Assembly: GCF_000003815.2 (NCBI RefSeq)
Contig: NC_049989.1
Span: forward strand, 21,275,888-21,339,887
Reading direction: 5' to 3'
Origin: Branchiostoma floridae
Taxonomy: Eukaryota; Chordata; Leptocardii; Amphioxiformes; Branchiostomatidae
DNA length: 64,000 nt
Positions 45,881 to 57,598 of the stretch are shown here, in pieces; positions within the stretch are counted from its first letter, which is position 1, and every line of letters begins with the position of its first letter. The notes under the pieces were generated by a model. That model saw nothing but the letters and a program-made list of their open reading frames with translations, was not told where the DNA came from and searched no databases. The position numbers and the translations under genes are program-made.

Positions 45881-45884
45881 ACAT

Positions 45885-47332
45885 TTATAGAGGTAATAAG
45901 CAAGTCACTGTAAACAAGTAGTTGAGGACAATGTTTCCCTTCTGCAATATTTAGCAGGAAAAAAAGTATCAAACTGAACAAAATAGACGTTCGTTCTTGG
46001 TTTGTCATAGATTGTGCATGCGTGATGAGAAATCATTTGAAAATTCTGTAACAAAATATTGTATGTAAAAGTAATCATGATATATATTAAACCTATCATT
46101 ACATGGTAGAATACGAACCACTTGGTGTCTTAACTTTCTATTCTATTGTTCAAACTTTTATAAGTGACACTGTTACAGTATCTTATGACTGAATTGACCC
46201 TAACAATGAAAAGCGGAGACATGCATGTCGGCCAATCATCTGAACCTTCAGAAACGGTAGACAACAGGTCAGAGAGACAGTTGAAATGACCAGTCTCAGT
46301 AAACACTGACAGTTCTGAAGATGTCAAATCCTCTGTGAACGGTGTTAATGAGGACCCTTAGCGGCTGGGGGTGCCAATGCAGCTCGTTCTGTCCAATTTG
46401 TGAATTCAAAATAACAGCCCTGAGAGGCTGAGTGCATTCAAATTATGACTGAAATCATGCATTGACATCAGACTGTCTGCGTGTTGTTTCATGTATTGAT
46501 GATACGGTAGATTGCAGACAATATGTTTTATTATGTTGTGGTGTACGGCATTTGTTTGATATAATAGATGACCAATTCTTTTATAGCTTGAAGTTGAACT
46601 TATTGTATTTCGTCATGGGTTAAAGCCTCAGACACTGTTAATACTGATCTTCCAGTTGAGAATTTTATCTCTAAACCAACTTATAAAATTGGCGCTTCAA
46701 ACCTCCTTATGTTTGTAATGTACATAACAGTTATCTGGCTGCTCTTCTGATGCTGCATTATCGGGTCACTTAAAGGATATTGTACAGATGTAATTTGTAT
46801 TTTTAGAATGGTAACTTTTATCTAAAGTCTCTATAGTGTGGCCAAATATGTTTATTCGTTAGGTTTTTTTGTTTTCCTCGGACTGGTGCCTGTTGTAAAC
46901 AATGAGTAAGAGTAAAGTAATGAATGAATGAATGAACATGAACATAGAATAAAGCTTTATTGACACAAAAAGTACAGCGACTTTAATATGGTATGATCGT
47001 AATCTTGAACTAGTCTAGCCAAGGACGTTATTGGTCTAGCTCACTGAAAAGCGTTTTTATTCAACATGTCCCGACAGAAGACCACTATGTACAGTATTTA
47101 CAGGTTTATTGTACTGGGAAGGTTTCCCTTCTTCTTTTCGGCAAGCACAATAAACAGTGGACTACGGCTTAACGTCCCATCCTAAGGACTGCAACCCTTT
47201 GCAGTAGGGTGTATGTGGGGCGGCAAAGTTTAGTAAATGGATAAATAGGAATTTGGATATCTGCAAGCAGATGTTAGGGTGAAAGATCTTAACTATTTTT
47301 GAATGACCGACAGTCACATAGAAATAGCCTTG
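45885..47332. repeat. Duplicated NLR4 3' flank (matches 31.8-33.5 kb)
   Basis: Colinear with the NLR3 flank: 'aagtcactgtaaacaagtag', 'cagttctgaagatgtcaaat', 'atgcagctcgttc', the '(atga)n ... aataaa' tail. Shows NLR3 and NLR4 3' regions duplicated together. No gene. Confidence 0.7.
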
Positions 47333-47499
47333 TTTATTTTCTTCTTTGTTATATCATTTGTTGTCTGGAGTCCAGATGTGCATCAAATAAGCAGATGAAG
47401 AGTTGAGTTGTCAGGAATGTGGATACGGTCTCCAAGCAGATGTTGGAGTGATGTTTTTTGAGTGACGGCCGGGCTTCAAACCATTCAGTAGAGCCATAC
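47333..47499 (-). other. NLR4 terminal exon with poly(A) signal
   Basis: Acceptor TTTCAG before 47,499, exon begins GTATGGCTCTACTGAATGG, AATAAA at 47,333-47,338 on the minus strand. Closest to the NLR3 terminal exon. Confidence 0.62.
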
Positions 47500-48180
47500 C
47501 TGAAACAAACACACCTGTTAGGACACCTGTGGTCCCCACACCTTACACCTGCTGGTGTACTTACACAGAGGGTCCAGACTGGAGGGCACCTGTCGGGACA
47601 GCCACACCTGTAACAAACACACCTGTTAGCACACCTGTGGTCCCCACACCTTACACCTGCTGGTGTACTTACACATGGGGTCCAGACTGGAAGGCACCTG
47701 TCGGGACAGCCACACCTGTAACAAGCACACCTGTTAGCACACCTGTGGTCCCCACACCTAACACCTGCTGGTGTACTTACACAGGGGGTCCAGACTGGAG
47801 GGCACCTGTCGGAACAGCCACACCTGTAACAAACACACCTGTTAGCACACCTGTGGTCCCCACACCTAACACCTGCTGGTGTACTTACACAGGGGGTCCA
47901 GCCTGGAGGGCACCTGTCGGGACAGGCACACCTGTAACAAACACACCTGTTAGCACACCTGTGGTCCCCACACCTTACACCTGCTGGTGTACTTACACAG
48001 GGGGTCCAGACTGGAGGGCACCTGTTGGGACAGCCACACCTGTAACAAACACACCTGTTAGCACACCTGTGGTCACCACACCTTACACCTGCTGGCGTTC
48101 TTACACAGGGGGTCCAGACTGGAGGGCACCTGTCAGGACAGCCATACCTGTAACAAACACACCTGTTAGCACATCCGTAT
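47500..48180 (-). repeat. 108-bp mini-exon array of NLR4, six units
   Basis: Regular 108-bp units. Every one has an AG acceptor and an intact GTAAG donor on the minus strand. Because the period is a multiple of three, a Cys-rich minus frame and a Thr/Pro-rich plus frame run through the whole array; I treat both as artefacts of the period. Confidence 0.93.
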
Positions 48181-48275
48181 CGTTGTATAACTGAAATTGA
48201 ATATAAACACTGTAGACATGCAATAAATGTTAAGAACTGTATCTGTACCAGACACATGGCGCGGCAGCAGCTGGT

Positions 48276-48317
<42 letters not shown>

Positions 48318-48645
48318 CTCGACTCAAACATTTAACATTGCAAGTGGTCATCTGCTGAAACCAAAATGGCGCCTAGCATTGAAAGACTTAATTTACGTTT
48401 TAAAAAATAGAGAACGCTGTGTAAGGAGAGAAATTTTGATTTCTGACTTAACTGATTAACACAATTTATTGTAATTAGCCCTCTTTATTCCTAGATTTTC
48501 AAATTTCTTCAATTTTTCAAACTTAGGCACTGGGTCTTAAATATTGATACAACGGATTGCAATTTTACATTACATTAGAAGCTCTCATAATCCTAAATGG
48601 AAACAAAATCTGTAACATATAACCATAAAAATGCAGTAAACTTAC
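48181..48645. other. Array flank and intron with (TA)n
   Basis: Same arrangement as 18,616-19,087 and 34,116-34,596, with (TA)n at about 48,276-48,316. Confidence 0.6.
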
Positions 48646-48749
48646 CTCAGCTGAGACAATGTACAGAACAGGTCGGCATGTTGGGGACTCAGTAGTCGTG
48701 CAGCTTAAGGCAGCTGGCTGTGGTGTTCCCTCCCTCAGGAACTCCATCA
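48646..48749 (-). CDS. NLR4 C-terminal exon and start of 3'UTR
   Basis: Acceptor CTCTAG before 48,749; first T completes TT/T (Phe). Nineteen codons DGVPEGGNTTASCLKLHDY then TGA at 48,689-48,691. The exon continues 43 nt to donor GTAAGT. Confidence 0.7.
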
Positions 48750-49298
48750 CTAGAGTAGCTGTGTGTGAGGAAAGGAACAAAAGAGAATCTGATGCTTAGT
48801 TACATCAAATGCTACATGTTGTCATAATAATAACTGCAGAATGTGGGAGTAAAATTACTGATAAACTGATCTATAAATCATTTGGTGCCATATAGTATTG
48901 GTTAATAATGCACTCTAAAAAAGGGTAATTCATTATTGAAGTGTACCAAAACAGGTGTGTATCTTCAATCAAAATTCAATAGCACAGACAGTATAGTATA
49001 GTCTTGACTCTTGAATGCGTTGCAAAAGTCAATTCACACATCTTATCACTTAGAATTCCGTCAAATATTACTTAAAACTAGACTCCCTTTAACCTACCCT
49101 GCAGTACAATACATTTTTACATATATATCAACCAACTCACTTACTTGATATTAGGGTCCCTTTGAAATACTGAACCTTGAAGTGCAGTACAGTATGCCAA
49201 TAGGATAACCAGTATAACTAGAGCCCTTTCAATATACCCTGCAGTCAGTACAGTATGCCTTTGGGCCAATAGGATAACTACATTGTAATATAACTCAC

Positions 49299-52119
49299 AA
49301 CAGCATCTTCAGTGTTGGGTGTTCCTCAGCAGCCTGCACCACAGCCTGGAACCCTGCAGGCTCCATGGAGATGTACTCCAGGTGCAGCCGCTCCAGGGCA
49401 GGGAGTCTGGGTAGAGCCTCGGCCAGGGCCATGGCAGCGGTGTCAGGCAGGTGTGCAGGTGTGTGCCGGGAACCAGACATGTTCAGCCTGGTCAGTGCCG
49501 GCAGTGCGCTGATGAGCTGTGCGACCCTCACCCGTCCGGCTCCTGTTACTCTCCTATTGTTCCCGATGTCCAGCTTCTGTAGTGTGGTGTTACAGTGAGG
49601 GGCTGTGGTCAGACTCTTGTCACCAGGTGGGTTTTGTTCCATGTCCAAACTGCTGGGCTGGCAGAGTGTTTGCACCAGTGAGACAATCTCTGAGTCTCCT
49701 ATGTTATTGTAACTCACATCCAACACCTGTAATTGCACCAGGTGAGGCAGAGCTTTGATCAGGGATGATATTCCCCTGTCACTGATATCTGTCAGACTGA
49801 GATCCAAAACCTTCATGGCTGTGAGGTGGTGGAGGATAGCAGCCAGGCATTCCAGTCCGGGGTCTCCTATGGCATTATGACTAATGTCCAGTTTGATCAG
49901 TCTGGTTAGCTGACACAGTGCAGGGACCAGTGTGCGCATGCCTGTGGGGCTGATACCGATGCTACACAGGACCAACACCTGCATGGCTGTGAAGATGGGG
50001 AGGACGGTGGTGAGAGATTCCAGCGCAGTATCACCGATCTTATAATTATAACTTATATCCAGTTCTCTCAGTCCCACTAGGTGGCGCATGTAGGGAGCCA
50101 GGGATGACATGCCCACAGCTGTCATGTTGACTACCCCAAGACGGAGAACAGCCAGGTGTGGAACACTGGACAGCCCAACCTGCAGGACTTCCATCCCAGC
50201 ATCACCAAGATTACGGTTCTTAGTAAGATTAATGCCGTTCATGCTAAGATCCAGCTCCTCTAACAGAGACATGTGGCTGAACCCCTGCACAAGTGGCTGG
50301 AGTGATGATGGTGTTAGGCGTGTCCATGACAGATCCAGCGCCCTCAGTCCAGGAACATTCTTCAGAACTGAAACCAGCCTGGCTGTCTCATCAGGTGAGT
50401 CAAACTGTCCTGACAGTCTCAAGTCCAATCTAAGTCCAGGGAGTGAAGTTTTAAAACACTGCTGTAGGTACTGAACTGTGTCTCTGCTGTCAGTGCCTCC
50501 ATGGATGTGAAGTATGAGCCTGTCCGGCAGGTTTGCTGAATGAAGATTCTGCATGTAATACTTCAGACCTGTGGCTTCTCTACTGTTAATTGAGCTGTCC
50601 AGCATGACAATTGGCAGCGCTTGACTGATGCCCTGACGCACTTCTGGTTCTTGTCTCTCACTGAGGATGGTCAGGCACAAGTCTGCAAAGTCTTCATATA
50701 CATATGTTTTGCAGGACTTTTGCATTTCTCGATCCTTTGGCACATTTGGACGTTCAAATTGTTCTGGTCTCAAGTGTGTGAACTCTCTGCTGCTGACGTT
50801 GCTCAGTTCCTCCATCACAGCTTGTGCTGCCCGTGAGTCACAGCCACACGTGAACTGAAGCAGGTTGCTGAGTTCAAGTGCCTTGGTTATGGAGGTGAGC
50901 TGCAGCAGCTCTACAATGTCTTGGTTCAACAGAGCATGAGCAACATATCGTCCGGCCAGGAACTCTTGCATGGTTTTGTGGGAAAAATTCAGTTGTTTCC
51001 TAGGATGCAATTTAGAGGAAGAAACCTCCAAGGAGACCACACCCAGCTTTAACAAAAACTCCCAATTTATCTTTTCTTTCTCTACTTCTACAAGATCAAG
51101 CAGGGTTTCATTCCTCAGCAGTGCCTCTAGTGCTAACTTGCCGAGCTGCAGTAATGACTCAGCAACCTCTGTAGGCAGCCCGTCTGTTGGCATGTCCACT
51201 CCTTCCCGCTTACAGTGCTTTCTAACCAGACATGTCAGCAGGTTGTCATACAGTCCCGTTATTGTTCCAGTAGACACCATCTCTTGGTCCTCCTCCCAAA
51301 GCAGACAGACCAACATTAGGAAAATTGGGGTCTGGATTAAAGTGTTCAAAAGTTCATTATCTTTGACATGTACGACAAGGTTACTTGTCAGTTCCTGCTT
51401 CTTAACAACAGTGAAATACTGCTGCATGTATTTCTCTGCATGTTCTTCAGAGAAGCCCATGATGTGCACATGACAGTCTGGCCGGGTGTACTGCTGCACT
51501 CCTGCTGAGGGTCGGGAGGTGATCACAATCGTGCTGTTGGGGTATAACTTGCCAGACAGCAGTTTGGGAATGGCCTGCCCGGCTGCCCTGGCCTCAGGCC
51601 GCAGCTCATCATACCCATCTAGGAGGAAGAGCACATGGGACTCGCTTTGCTCTAGGATTGTTTCAATGGACTCTATGGTTACATCTTTTCTTTCAGGAAC
51701 ACACTGGTCCCACACCATCTCCGCTATGGTCTCCCCCTCTCTAACCTCCCGAAGTCGGATAAAAAGGACAATGCTGTGTCGTTTACCCAGCTCTGTTTTC
51801 TGTGAGACGGCATCTAGGGCTTCTTTGGACAGAAACGTTGTCTTCCCCCCTCCGGCTTCACCCTCAATCAGAATGCACCTTGGTGCTGTGGACAGTCCTG
51901 TGACATCTGGGTTGAACAAGTCATCTAATGACTTCAGTTCTTTCCTTTGTTCCTCTCTGGTGGGTTCTGATGTTTTTAACTGGTTTTCACTCGTTGGTAC
52001 CAACTCTAACTGGGTGAAGATATCACTGAGGGTAAGTGTGAAGTTGTCATTCCAGATCAGAGGCTTGAAGTGAGATGTTTTCAACTCATAGTACTTCTTC
52101 ACAGACTTCTGGAACACAT
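49299..52119 (-). CDS. NLR4 NACHT-LRR exon
   Basis: Cytosolic NOD-like receptor exon: acceptor TTCCAG before 52,119, donor GTGAGT after 49,299. Lead DVFQKSVKKYYELKTSHFKP, Walker A GEAGGGKTTF, Walker B VLFLLDGYDEL (the preceding residue differs: SESH), sensor NSTIVITSRP, YMQQYFTVVKKQELTSNLVV in place of the acidic insert, helical linker, then about ten RNH-type LRRs. One LRR is enlarged by a short insertion (SMNGINLTKNRNLGDAG). Total protein 1080 residues: Death domain, NACHT, LRR. The NACHT is closest to NLR3 but the 5' intron and N-terminal exons are closest to NLR2, suggesting a recombinant gene. Confidence 0.93.
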
Positions 52120-52417
52120 CTGGAATAGAAAAGACACTGTAGGATTTAAAACTAAAACTTACCAAAAATCTTACTGTCAAGATACTTTATATCTTAGGAT
52201 AAACCTTGGCAGAGTTTTGGAAGTGTAATCTGCAAACAAGGGTACTTTAAGCTTGCATTCTTTTATAACTTAATCTTATCAAGTAGAAGACCTTTCAATA
52301 TACCCAGAGTCATTCGCTCTGTCAGAGTACATTTGATTAACTAAAAGTTCACCTGTATGTCACAGAACCTTAGTAACTGACAAAACATTGTTTTGAGATT
52401 TGCTATAATTTCCCCAC

Positions 52418-52474
52418 CTGTCAAAGAGGGAGACTCTGTTCCTGCAACTCCAACTGGAACTGAAAAGGGCACTT
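52418..52474 (-). CDS. NLR4 short V-P-V-G linker exon
   Basis: A 57-nt phase 1-1 exon with acceptor TTCTAG and donor GTGGGG. Encodes VPFSVPVGVAGTESPSLT plus split codons. Homologous to the NLR1 and NLR2 linkers. Confidence 0.72.
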
Positions 52475-53050
52475 CTAGAAGTGGACAGAGAAGCATCAAA
52501 TTGAATATGTTCTGAATAAAATGACTCTCTAAACAGCAATTTTTTGAATATTTGAGACAAGAAAATCTCAAGTTTTAAAACCCAATCCAAGGTAAATAAA
52601 CCAGTCATTCATTCAAAATAATGACATGAACCATAAGCAAAAAAAAAAGAAAGTGGGATTTTTTTTGGTTATCTTAGCAACATAACTTAATGCCAATGGG
52701 GAACTCGTGCGGTGACGACTCAAGGATGACAGTGGACGCATAGTCGGGAGGCATGGTCTATTGGCAACATCTAACTGGAACCCATGATGGTGAACAACAG
52801 CCACACGTCATGCGTGACGTAACCACTAGCGGACCCTACCACTATACACGTGGGTGGTGGTCCAAACCACCATTACAATCACTATACAATAGTGGCGTAA
52901 CATGAAAAATCAGTTGATCAAAAACAATGATACTATGATAGGTAGAAAAGATGAACTATAACTCAATATCAGTAAGACATACAATGTTAAGAGTTACAGA
53001 AAGAAGCACACCTTACCAGGCAATTCCTTCTGTACGGAATATTTCCCTAC
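52475..53050 (-). other. NLR4 intron, no gene seen
   Basis: Intron between the Death domain and linker exons. A short inverted 'accactatacacgtgggtggtggt' region near 52,840-52,870 is the only structure noticed. Confidence 0.5.
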
Positions 53051-53308
53051 CTTGAAGTTTTCTCCTCAGACCATCCACAACACTCTGCAGGTTTGCCTCA
53101 GACAGAGCCTCCATCAGGACCTCTATGGTGGCTCTCTCTCCGTTACGCTTCAGCCATTCCTCCAACAGGTCCATACAGCGAGACTTGTCATCTCGGTTTC
53201 TCCCTTCGATGTTGTCGATGTCGGGTTGTTCAAACTCAAGATGGAAGGCCAGGTCCTTCCAGTCTGAGCTCACCTTTTCCTTGGTGCCATAGAAGAACTT
53301 ACGAACAC
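53051..53308 (-). CDS. NLR4 Death domain exon
   Basis: A 258-nt phase 1-1 exon: acceptor CTTACAG before 53,308, donor GTAGGG after 53,051. Same module as NLR2: KFFYGTKEKV, SSDWKDLAFHLEF, IDNIEGRNRDD, CMDLLEEWLKRNG, LMEALSEANLQSVVDGLRRK. Expected to mediate homotypic death-fold signalling. Only a handful of residues differ from NLR2, so the two copies separated recently or were converted. Confidence 0.88.
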
Positions 53309-53514
53309 CTGTAAGGTAACAAAACAGTTCAATAGATGATTTGCCATCAACACATTTAACACAACATCAACATACTCCCCTTCAACATTATTGATGGTGT
53401 CAGGCCAGATGAGGTGTGGAGGGAGGCAGGTTTGTCCAGTTGAAAAGGTCAAGAAAGGTCAAAACCATATCTGCAGAGGGCCAAAACCCAACACAGCATG
53501 AAAAAGGGTATTTA

Positions 53515-53840
53515 AGTGTGAGTGATTGAGTGAGTGAACAAGTGAGTGAGAGTGAGTGAGTGAGTAATTGAGTGAGTGAGTGAAAGTGAGTGAGTGAAAG
53601 TGAGTGAGTGAGAGTGAGTGAGTGAGTGAGTGAGTGTGAGTCAGTGAATACGTGTGAGTGAGTGAATGAGTGTGATTGAGTGAGTGAGTGAATGAGTGTG
53701 TGAGTGAGTGAATGAGTGTGATTGAGTGTGAGTGAGTGAGTGAGTGAGTGATTGAGTGAGTGAGTGAGTGAGTGAGTGAGTGAGTGAGTGAGTGAGTGAG
53801 TGAGTGAGTGAGTGAGTGAGTGAGTGAGTGAGAGAGCGGA
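53515..53840. repeat. (TGAG)n microsatellite in NLR4 intron
   Basis: About 320 bp of TGAG with TGTGAG, TGAATGAG and TGATTGAG interruptions, purest at 53,750-53,830. Minus-strand SLTH frames are artefacts. It lies where the basic linker exon would be expected. Confidence 0.95.
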
Positions 53841-53989
53841 GACCACGGAGAGGGCAAGTTGTAGGGTCTGAGAATAATTTTACACAACAATTCTACTCAT
53901 CATTCATCTCCTGTTCATCCTTTGTTCACAACATGGCCAATCGTGACAGTATGCACAACAGTTAGAAATCAAATGTATAGCATACAAAT

Positions 53990-54440
53990 GGTGTATTGCA
54001 TAACACCCGAGGTACCAGCCTGACTGTGGGCCAGGTAGGGTCGCCCGAAGGACAGAGAATGATCTAACCTGCCGAGGGCTGGGACCAAGGGTGATACTGA
54101 TACAGAATGTGTACCATGCTGCATATAATGAATAATACTATTATAATAATACTTTTAAGTCATCATCTTAACCCACCCTAGGAAACATGGGTTTCAATAC
54201 AAGATATACCAGAAGTTGTGAAAATTTGGTGTCCTCAACAAAAAATGTAACATTACACAGCAATTCTTCCGGTTACATCTGAATCCGACAGTATTCAAAT
54301 TTTCTAATTTTCTACCGTGCTGCTCTCAGCGCCAGAGAAGTGTGTTCAATTTATTTAATGGAAGCCCATAGGCCATGGGATACAACTTAGAACCCCATGT
54401 GATAACCCTAGACATCACCCCGTCCTGAACACCCGCTTCT
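53990..54440. mobile_element. Dispersed inverted-repeat element (diverged copy)
   Basis: Diverged relative of 26,360-26,760 and 58,563-58,973 ('cacccgaggtaccagcctga', 'gaacacccgcttctaacgtt'). No coding capacity. Confidence 0.5.
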
Positions 54441-54908
54441 AACGTTATCAAGGAGAGGGTCTGATCAACACAAATACATTTATTATACAAATAAAAAACA
54501 CAATCAAAATAACATTCTACTTTATGATTTTGTCTGTTGGTACACCTTCCTCTGCACACAACAACATGCACTGGTCTGATGGTCAGGTGTTTAACTCGCC
54601 CCGGGCCATCAACCTATAAACTTGGGGACGGGTGTGTGTAAATTCACGGACAGACTCTCGACAAGTTATGCAATGCTCACTTGGCGCAAATTTGAATATT
54701 TTTTCTTACTCTTTATGCCATAAGTTTTCGTTATCCGTTCAAAATTTCGGGCACATTGTTGTGCCAGTTGGTCAAGATTCAAAGCGAGGCTATGCGTGGG
54801 GTCGACACACTGCCGGCAAAGCTGGTCATTCTAAGTTATTTGGCAGACCCGGGTGTACACATCTAACATTCCTGGGTGTAAACCAGCCATGCAATATAAT
54901 GTTCTCAC

Positions 54909-54954
54909 CTGCTGTTTCACCTGGGTGACCAGCCGCACCAAGTCCCTCAGCCAT
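54909..54954 (-). CDS. NLR4 first coding exon
   Basis: ATG at 54,954: MAEGLGAAGHPGETA to donor GTGAGAAC in phase 1. Homologous to the NLR2 start exon. The acceptor of this exon lies in the adjacent 42-bp minisatellite. Confidence 0.72.
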
Positions 54955-54964
54955 GATGACTCAC

Positions 54965-55430
54965 ACAGGTGTCAGGTATGTGGTAACAGCACCTGAAACA
55001 GACAGGTGTGTGTCAGGTATGATGTAACAACACCTGAAACAGACTGGTGTGTGTCAGGTGTGTGGTAACAGCACCTGTAACAGACAGGTGGGTGTCAGGT
55101 ATGATGTAACAACACCTGAAACAGACAGGTGTGTGTCAGGTATGAGGTAACAGTGCCTGAAACAGACTGGTGTGTGTCAGGTATGTGGTAACAGCACCTG
55201 AAACAGACAGGTGTGTGTCAGGTATGTGGTAACAGTACCTGAAACAGGCAGGTGTGTCAGGTATGTGGTAACAGCACCTGAAACAGACAGGTGTGTTTCA
55301 GGTATGTGGTAACAGCACCTGAAACAGGCAGGTGTGTCAGGTATGTGGTAACAGCACCTGAAACAGACAGGTGTGTGTCAGGTATGAGGTAACAGCACCT
55401 GAAACAGGCAGGTGTGTGTCAGGTATGTCA
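54965..55430 (-). repeat. 42-bp acceptor minisatellite upstream of NLR4 ATG, about 11-12 units
   Basis: Plus-strand unit 'gtaacagcacctgaaacaga' then 'caggtgtgtgtcaggtatgtg'. On the minus strand each unit contains CTGTCTGTTTCAG/GTGCTGTTAC, a complete polypyrimidine tract plus acceptor. The unit nearest the ATG exon would supply its 3' splice site. Confidence 0.9.
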
Positions 55431-56179
55431 TATCAATACAATCAATTTCATGTGGCTCGGGTATATACTACTGTGACAGCAATTAACACATTGCAATATA
55501 CAAACTAGGATATGATCATGGTTTGTATCTATATATAAAGTGACTGGCTAAATAACATGATTTTACAACCCACCATGTACATAAAACTGTTTTCAAAGCA
55601 AATAACAATTAATGGTGAATCACAGGTGGAGGTATGGGGTCGCAGAACTCTACTTTGAAGTTTGGATATTTGTAGAAAATGTTTTTATCAGAATGTGTTT
55701 TACTGTCACAGATGCCGAGGAAGATCTGTAGTCCCAAACCTTATCATGATGTGCGGCTACTGCCTAGTTTGTGACATAGATTCCTGAGTGGGTGAGACAT
55801 GTATACAGTCTCACCATAACTTAGTCAAGCGGATATAGTTGGAGAGGGATTTGAGTCAGCAAATTTGCAAAGGAACTTGCTATCATCGTTTGAATCTTTT
55901 TTAAGTGTCATCACTTCCGATGATGTGTAATAAAATGTAGATAATAGCAGTACGGCTTTTGTTCGTTAGGTTTAAAACTCATCAGTAACTTTGTTTCCAA
56001 CCGTCTAATGCTATTTTTTCCACGAGACCAAAACATTATGAATTCACATGTCGAACTGACTTTGGCACTTCTGCTTTCTGGTCTATTTTTTTCGACACGA
56101 AAGAAGTTTCCGACAAATCACACCTACCTGGTGGATCTTGAAACTCTTAACAGCCGACAGACGGGATATCTGTACTTAC
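55431..56179 (-). other. NLR4 intron 1, paralogous to 27.7-28.3 kb
   Basis: Shares long matches with the NLR2 5' region. No coding exon. Confidence 0.55.
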
Positions 56180-56265
56180 TTTCTTCATGGTTGTCCCCAG
56201 AAAACTTCAGAAGACTTTTGGAGTCGATTTTCGATACTTTTGACTTCCGCCTGCCGCCATCTTGG
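56180..56265 (-). promoter_or_regulatory. NLR4 promoter / non-coding first exon with YY1-like element
   Basis: CCAAGATGGCGGC on the minus strand (56,253-56,265), a purine-rich 5' exon and donor GTAAGTACA. Nearly the same as NLR2. Confidence 0.6.
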
Positions 56266-56449
56266 ACAGTTTATTCGACAATGGGGGAAGGGGGTAAGTC
56301 AAAAGGCAACTAAACAGAAAACTTTTACCAAATAAACAATTTCTCCATGAGTTCCTAGTCCACTGTAGTTATTGCTATTCATAAAATACAAAACTGCGCT
56401 GGCGACTATACATGAAATAAAATCTATAAAATGAATCCCTCTAGGTTGA

Positions 56450-56515
56450 GAAAATGGACCGTTCCGTGACAACAACCACCTGTGGGCACGTTTTTGGCGG
56501 CGCCTCAAGGGCGGA
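56450..56515. promoter_or_regulatory. Conserved upstream element of NLR promoters (copy 3)
   Basis: 'aaaatggaccgttccgtgac' and 'tttttggcggcgcc', as upstream of NLR1 and NLR2. The empty site of the 28,682 foldback insertion lies just beyond, at 56,530-56,534. Confidence 0.45.
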
Positions 56516-56539
56516 ACCAATGGCTAGTGTAGGATTCAC

Positions 56540-57100
56540 GTTGATAATGTTGTAAAATATGTTGATAGATGGGCAGGAAATAATTCTAAATTTTATTTCT
56601 GGACCACATGGATGACGACATAAAATTCTAGTACTTATGTTACACTAGTAACTAATGTTATTTTTCTATGAGAAAATACAGCACTTTGGTACATACAACT
56701 AACTGCAAGGAAACTATGTTTTTCATGTGTATAATGATAAAAGCTACAAACTCACTTTCGCACATCATGATATCTACTATCTATCTGTAGTTATGAGAAA
56801 ATGAATGTTTTAATTAGATGAAAACAACACGCCAATTTTCTACCAGCTAAGCTGCTTACGACTGAAACGTTTGATCCAGCCATACCGTGGTACTATTTTC
56901 TACTGTGGTCTTTCCTCCAACACGGTGCCAAGTCTCCAAACAAGGGACCTTTTGTGAACTGACACCAAATGATGACATAAGATATTTATCAGGTTCAAAA
57001 TTTGAAATTGCAGGTAAGGAAAGTTTCATAATCAGATGTATCACATGTCCTTTGATACACATGTATCAAATGGACATCTCAGAGCCTTTAGTAAATAAAT
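56540..57100. other. No gene seen
   Basis: Intergenic sequence between the divergent NLR4 and LRR-receptor promoters. AT-rich, no supported exon. Confidence 0.45.
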
Positions 57101-57420
57101 AAATACATAAAAACCTACTACTCATGTTGTGGAAACCGATTCTTTTTTTAAATCTTTAAAGATCCACAATCTTTAACAGAAACTAAATGTATAAAGATTG
57201 GCTAGATTTGCATGTTGATTTTCAGTTTTTCGGATACTAAAGACCTTATGTACAGAATATTAATTGCTAAAGACAAACATAATTAATGATGAATTTTGAT
57301 ATTTACGATGTCATCACAAACATATTCTACCGCCCCCTTCGAAGAGATGCATTGCAATTGGTCGATGTCTTGACAGATGGCGCATTTTCAATATTCATTC
57401 TAGCGCCCACGTGTCGCTCG

Positions 57421-57598
57421 TGACGTCAGTGTCAGACAATCAACACGCGCATATAAGTAAGAGTAATCAAACCTTGTTTGTCACAATCCGCTGCGGATCG
57501 GCCTGACGGAGTTCGCATCTGGGAGGCACAACTGCAACAGTCACAGCAGTCTTTGTGACTTCCTCGCCCAACTTAACGTATAGTTACCACATTGAAAG
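57421..57598 (+). promoter_or_regulatory. Upstream promoter and first exon of the LRR receptor (copy 1)
   Basis: Full CRE palindrome TGACGTCA at 57,421-57,428, TATA-like ATATAAG at 57,451, then a candidate 5'UTR exon ending TTGAAAG before donor GTAAGG (57,599). Duplicated at 59,642-59,831. This copy lacks the upstream ATG of copy 2. Confidence 0.6.

Noticed and set aside
47349-48257. Cysteine-rich secreted repeat protein (CGDHRCANRCVCYRC-type 36-residue repeats) on the minus strand, or Thr/Pro-rich protein on the plus strand
   Set aside because: The 108-bp period is a multiple of three, so frames stay open automatically on both strands. The splice signals in each unit give a better explanation, and no signal peptide or start-site context supports a gene.
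53400-53890. SLTH-repeat protein on the minus strand
   Set aside because: It is a translation of the TGAG microsatellite.
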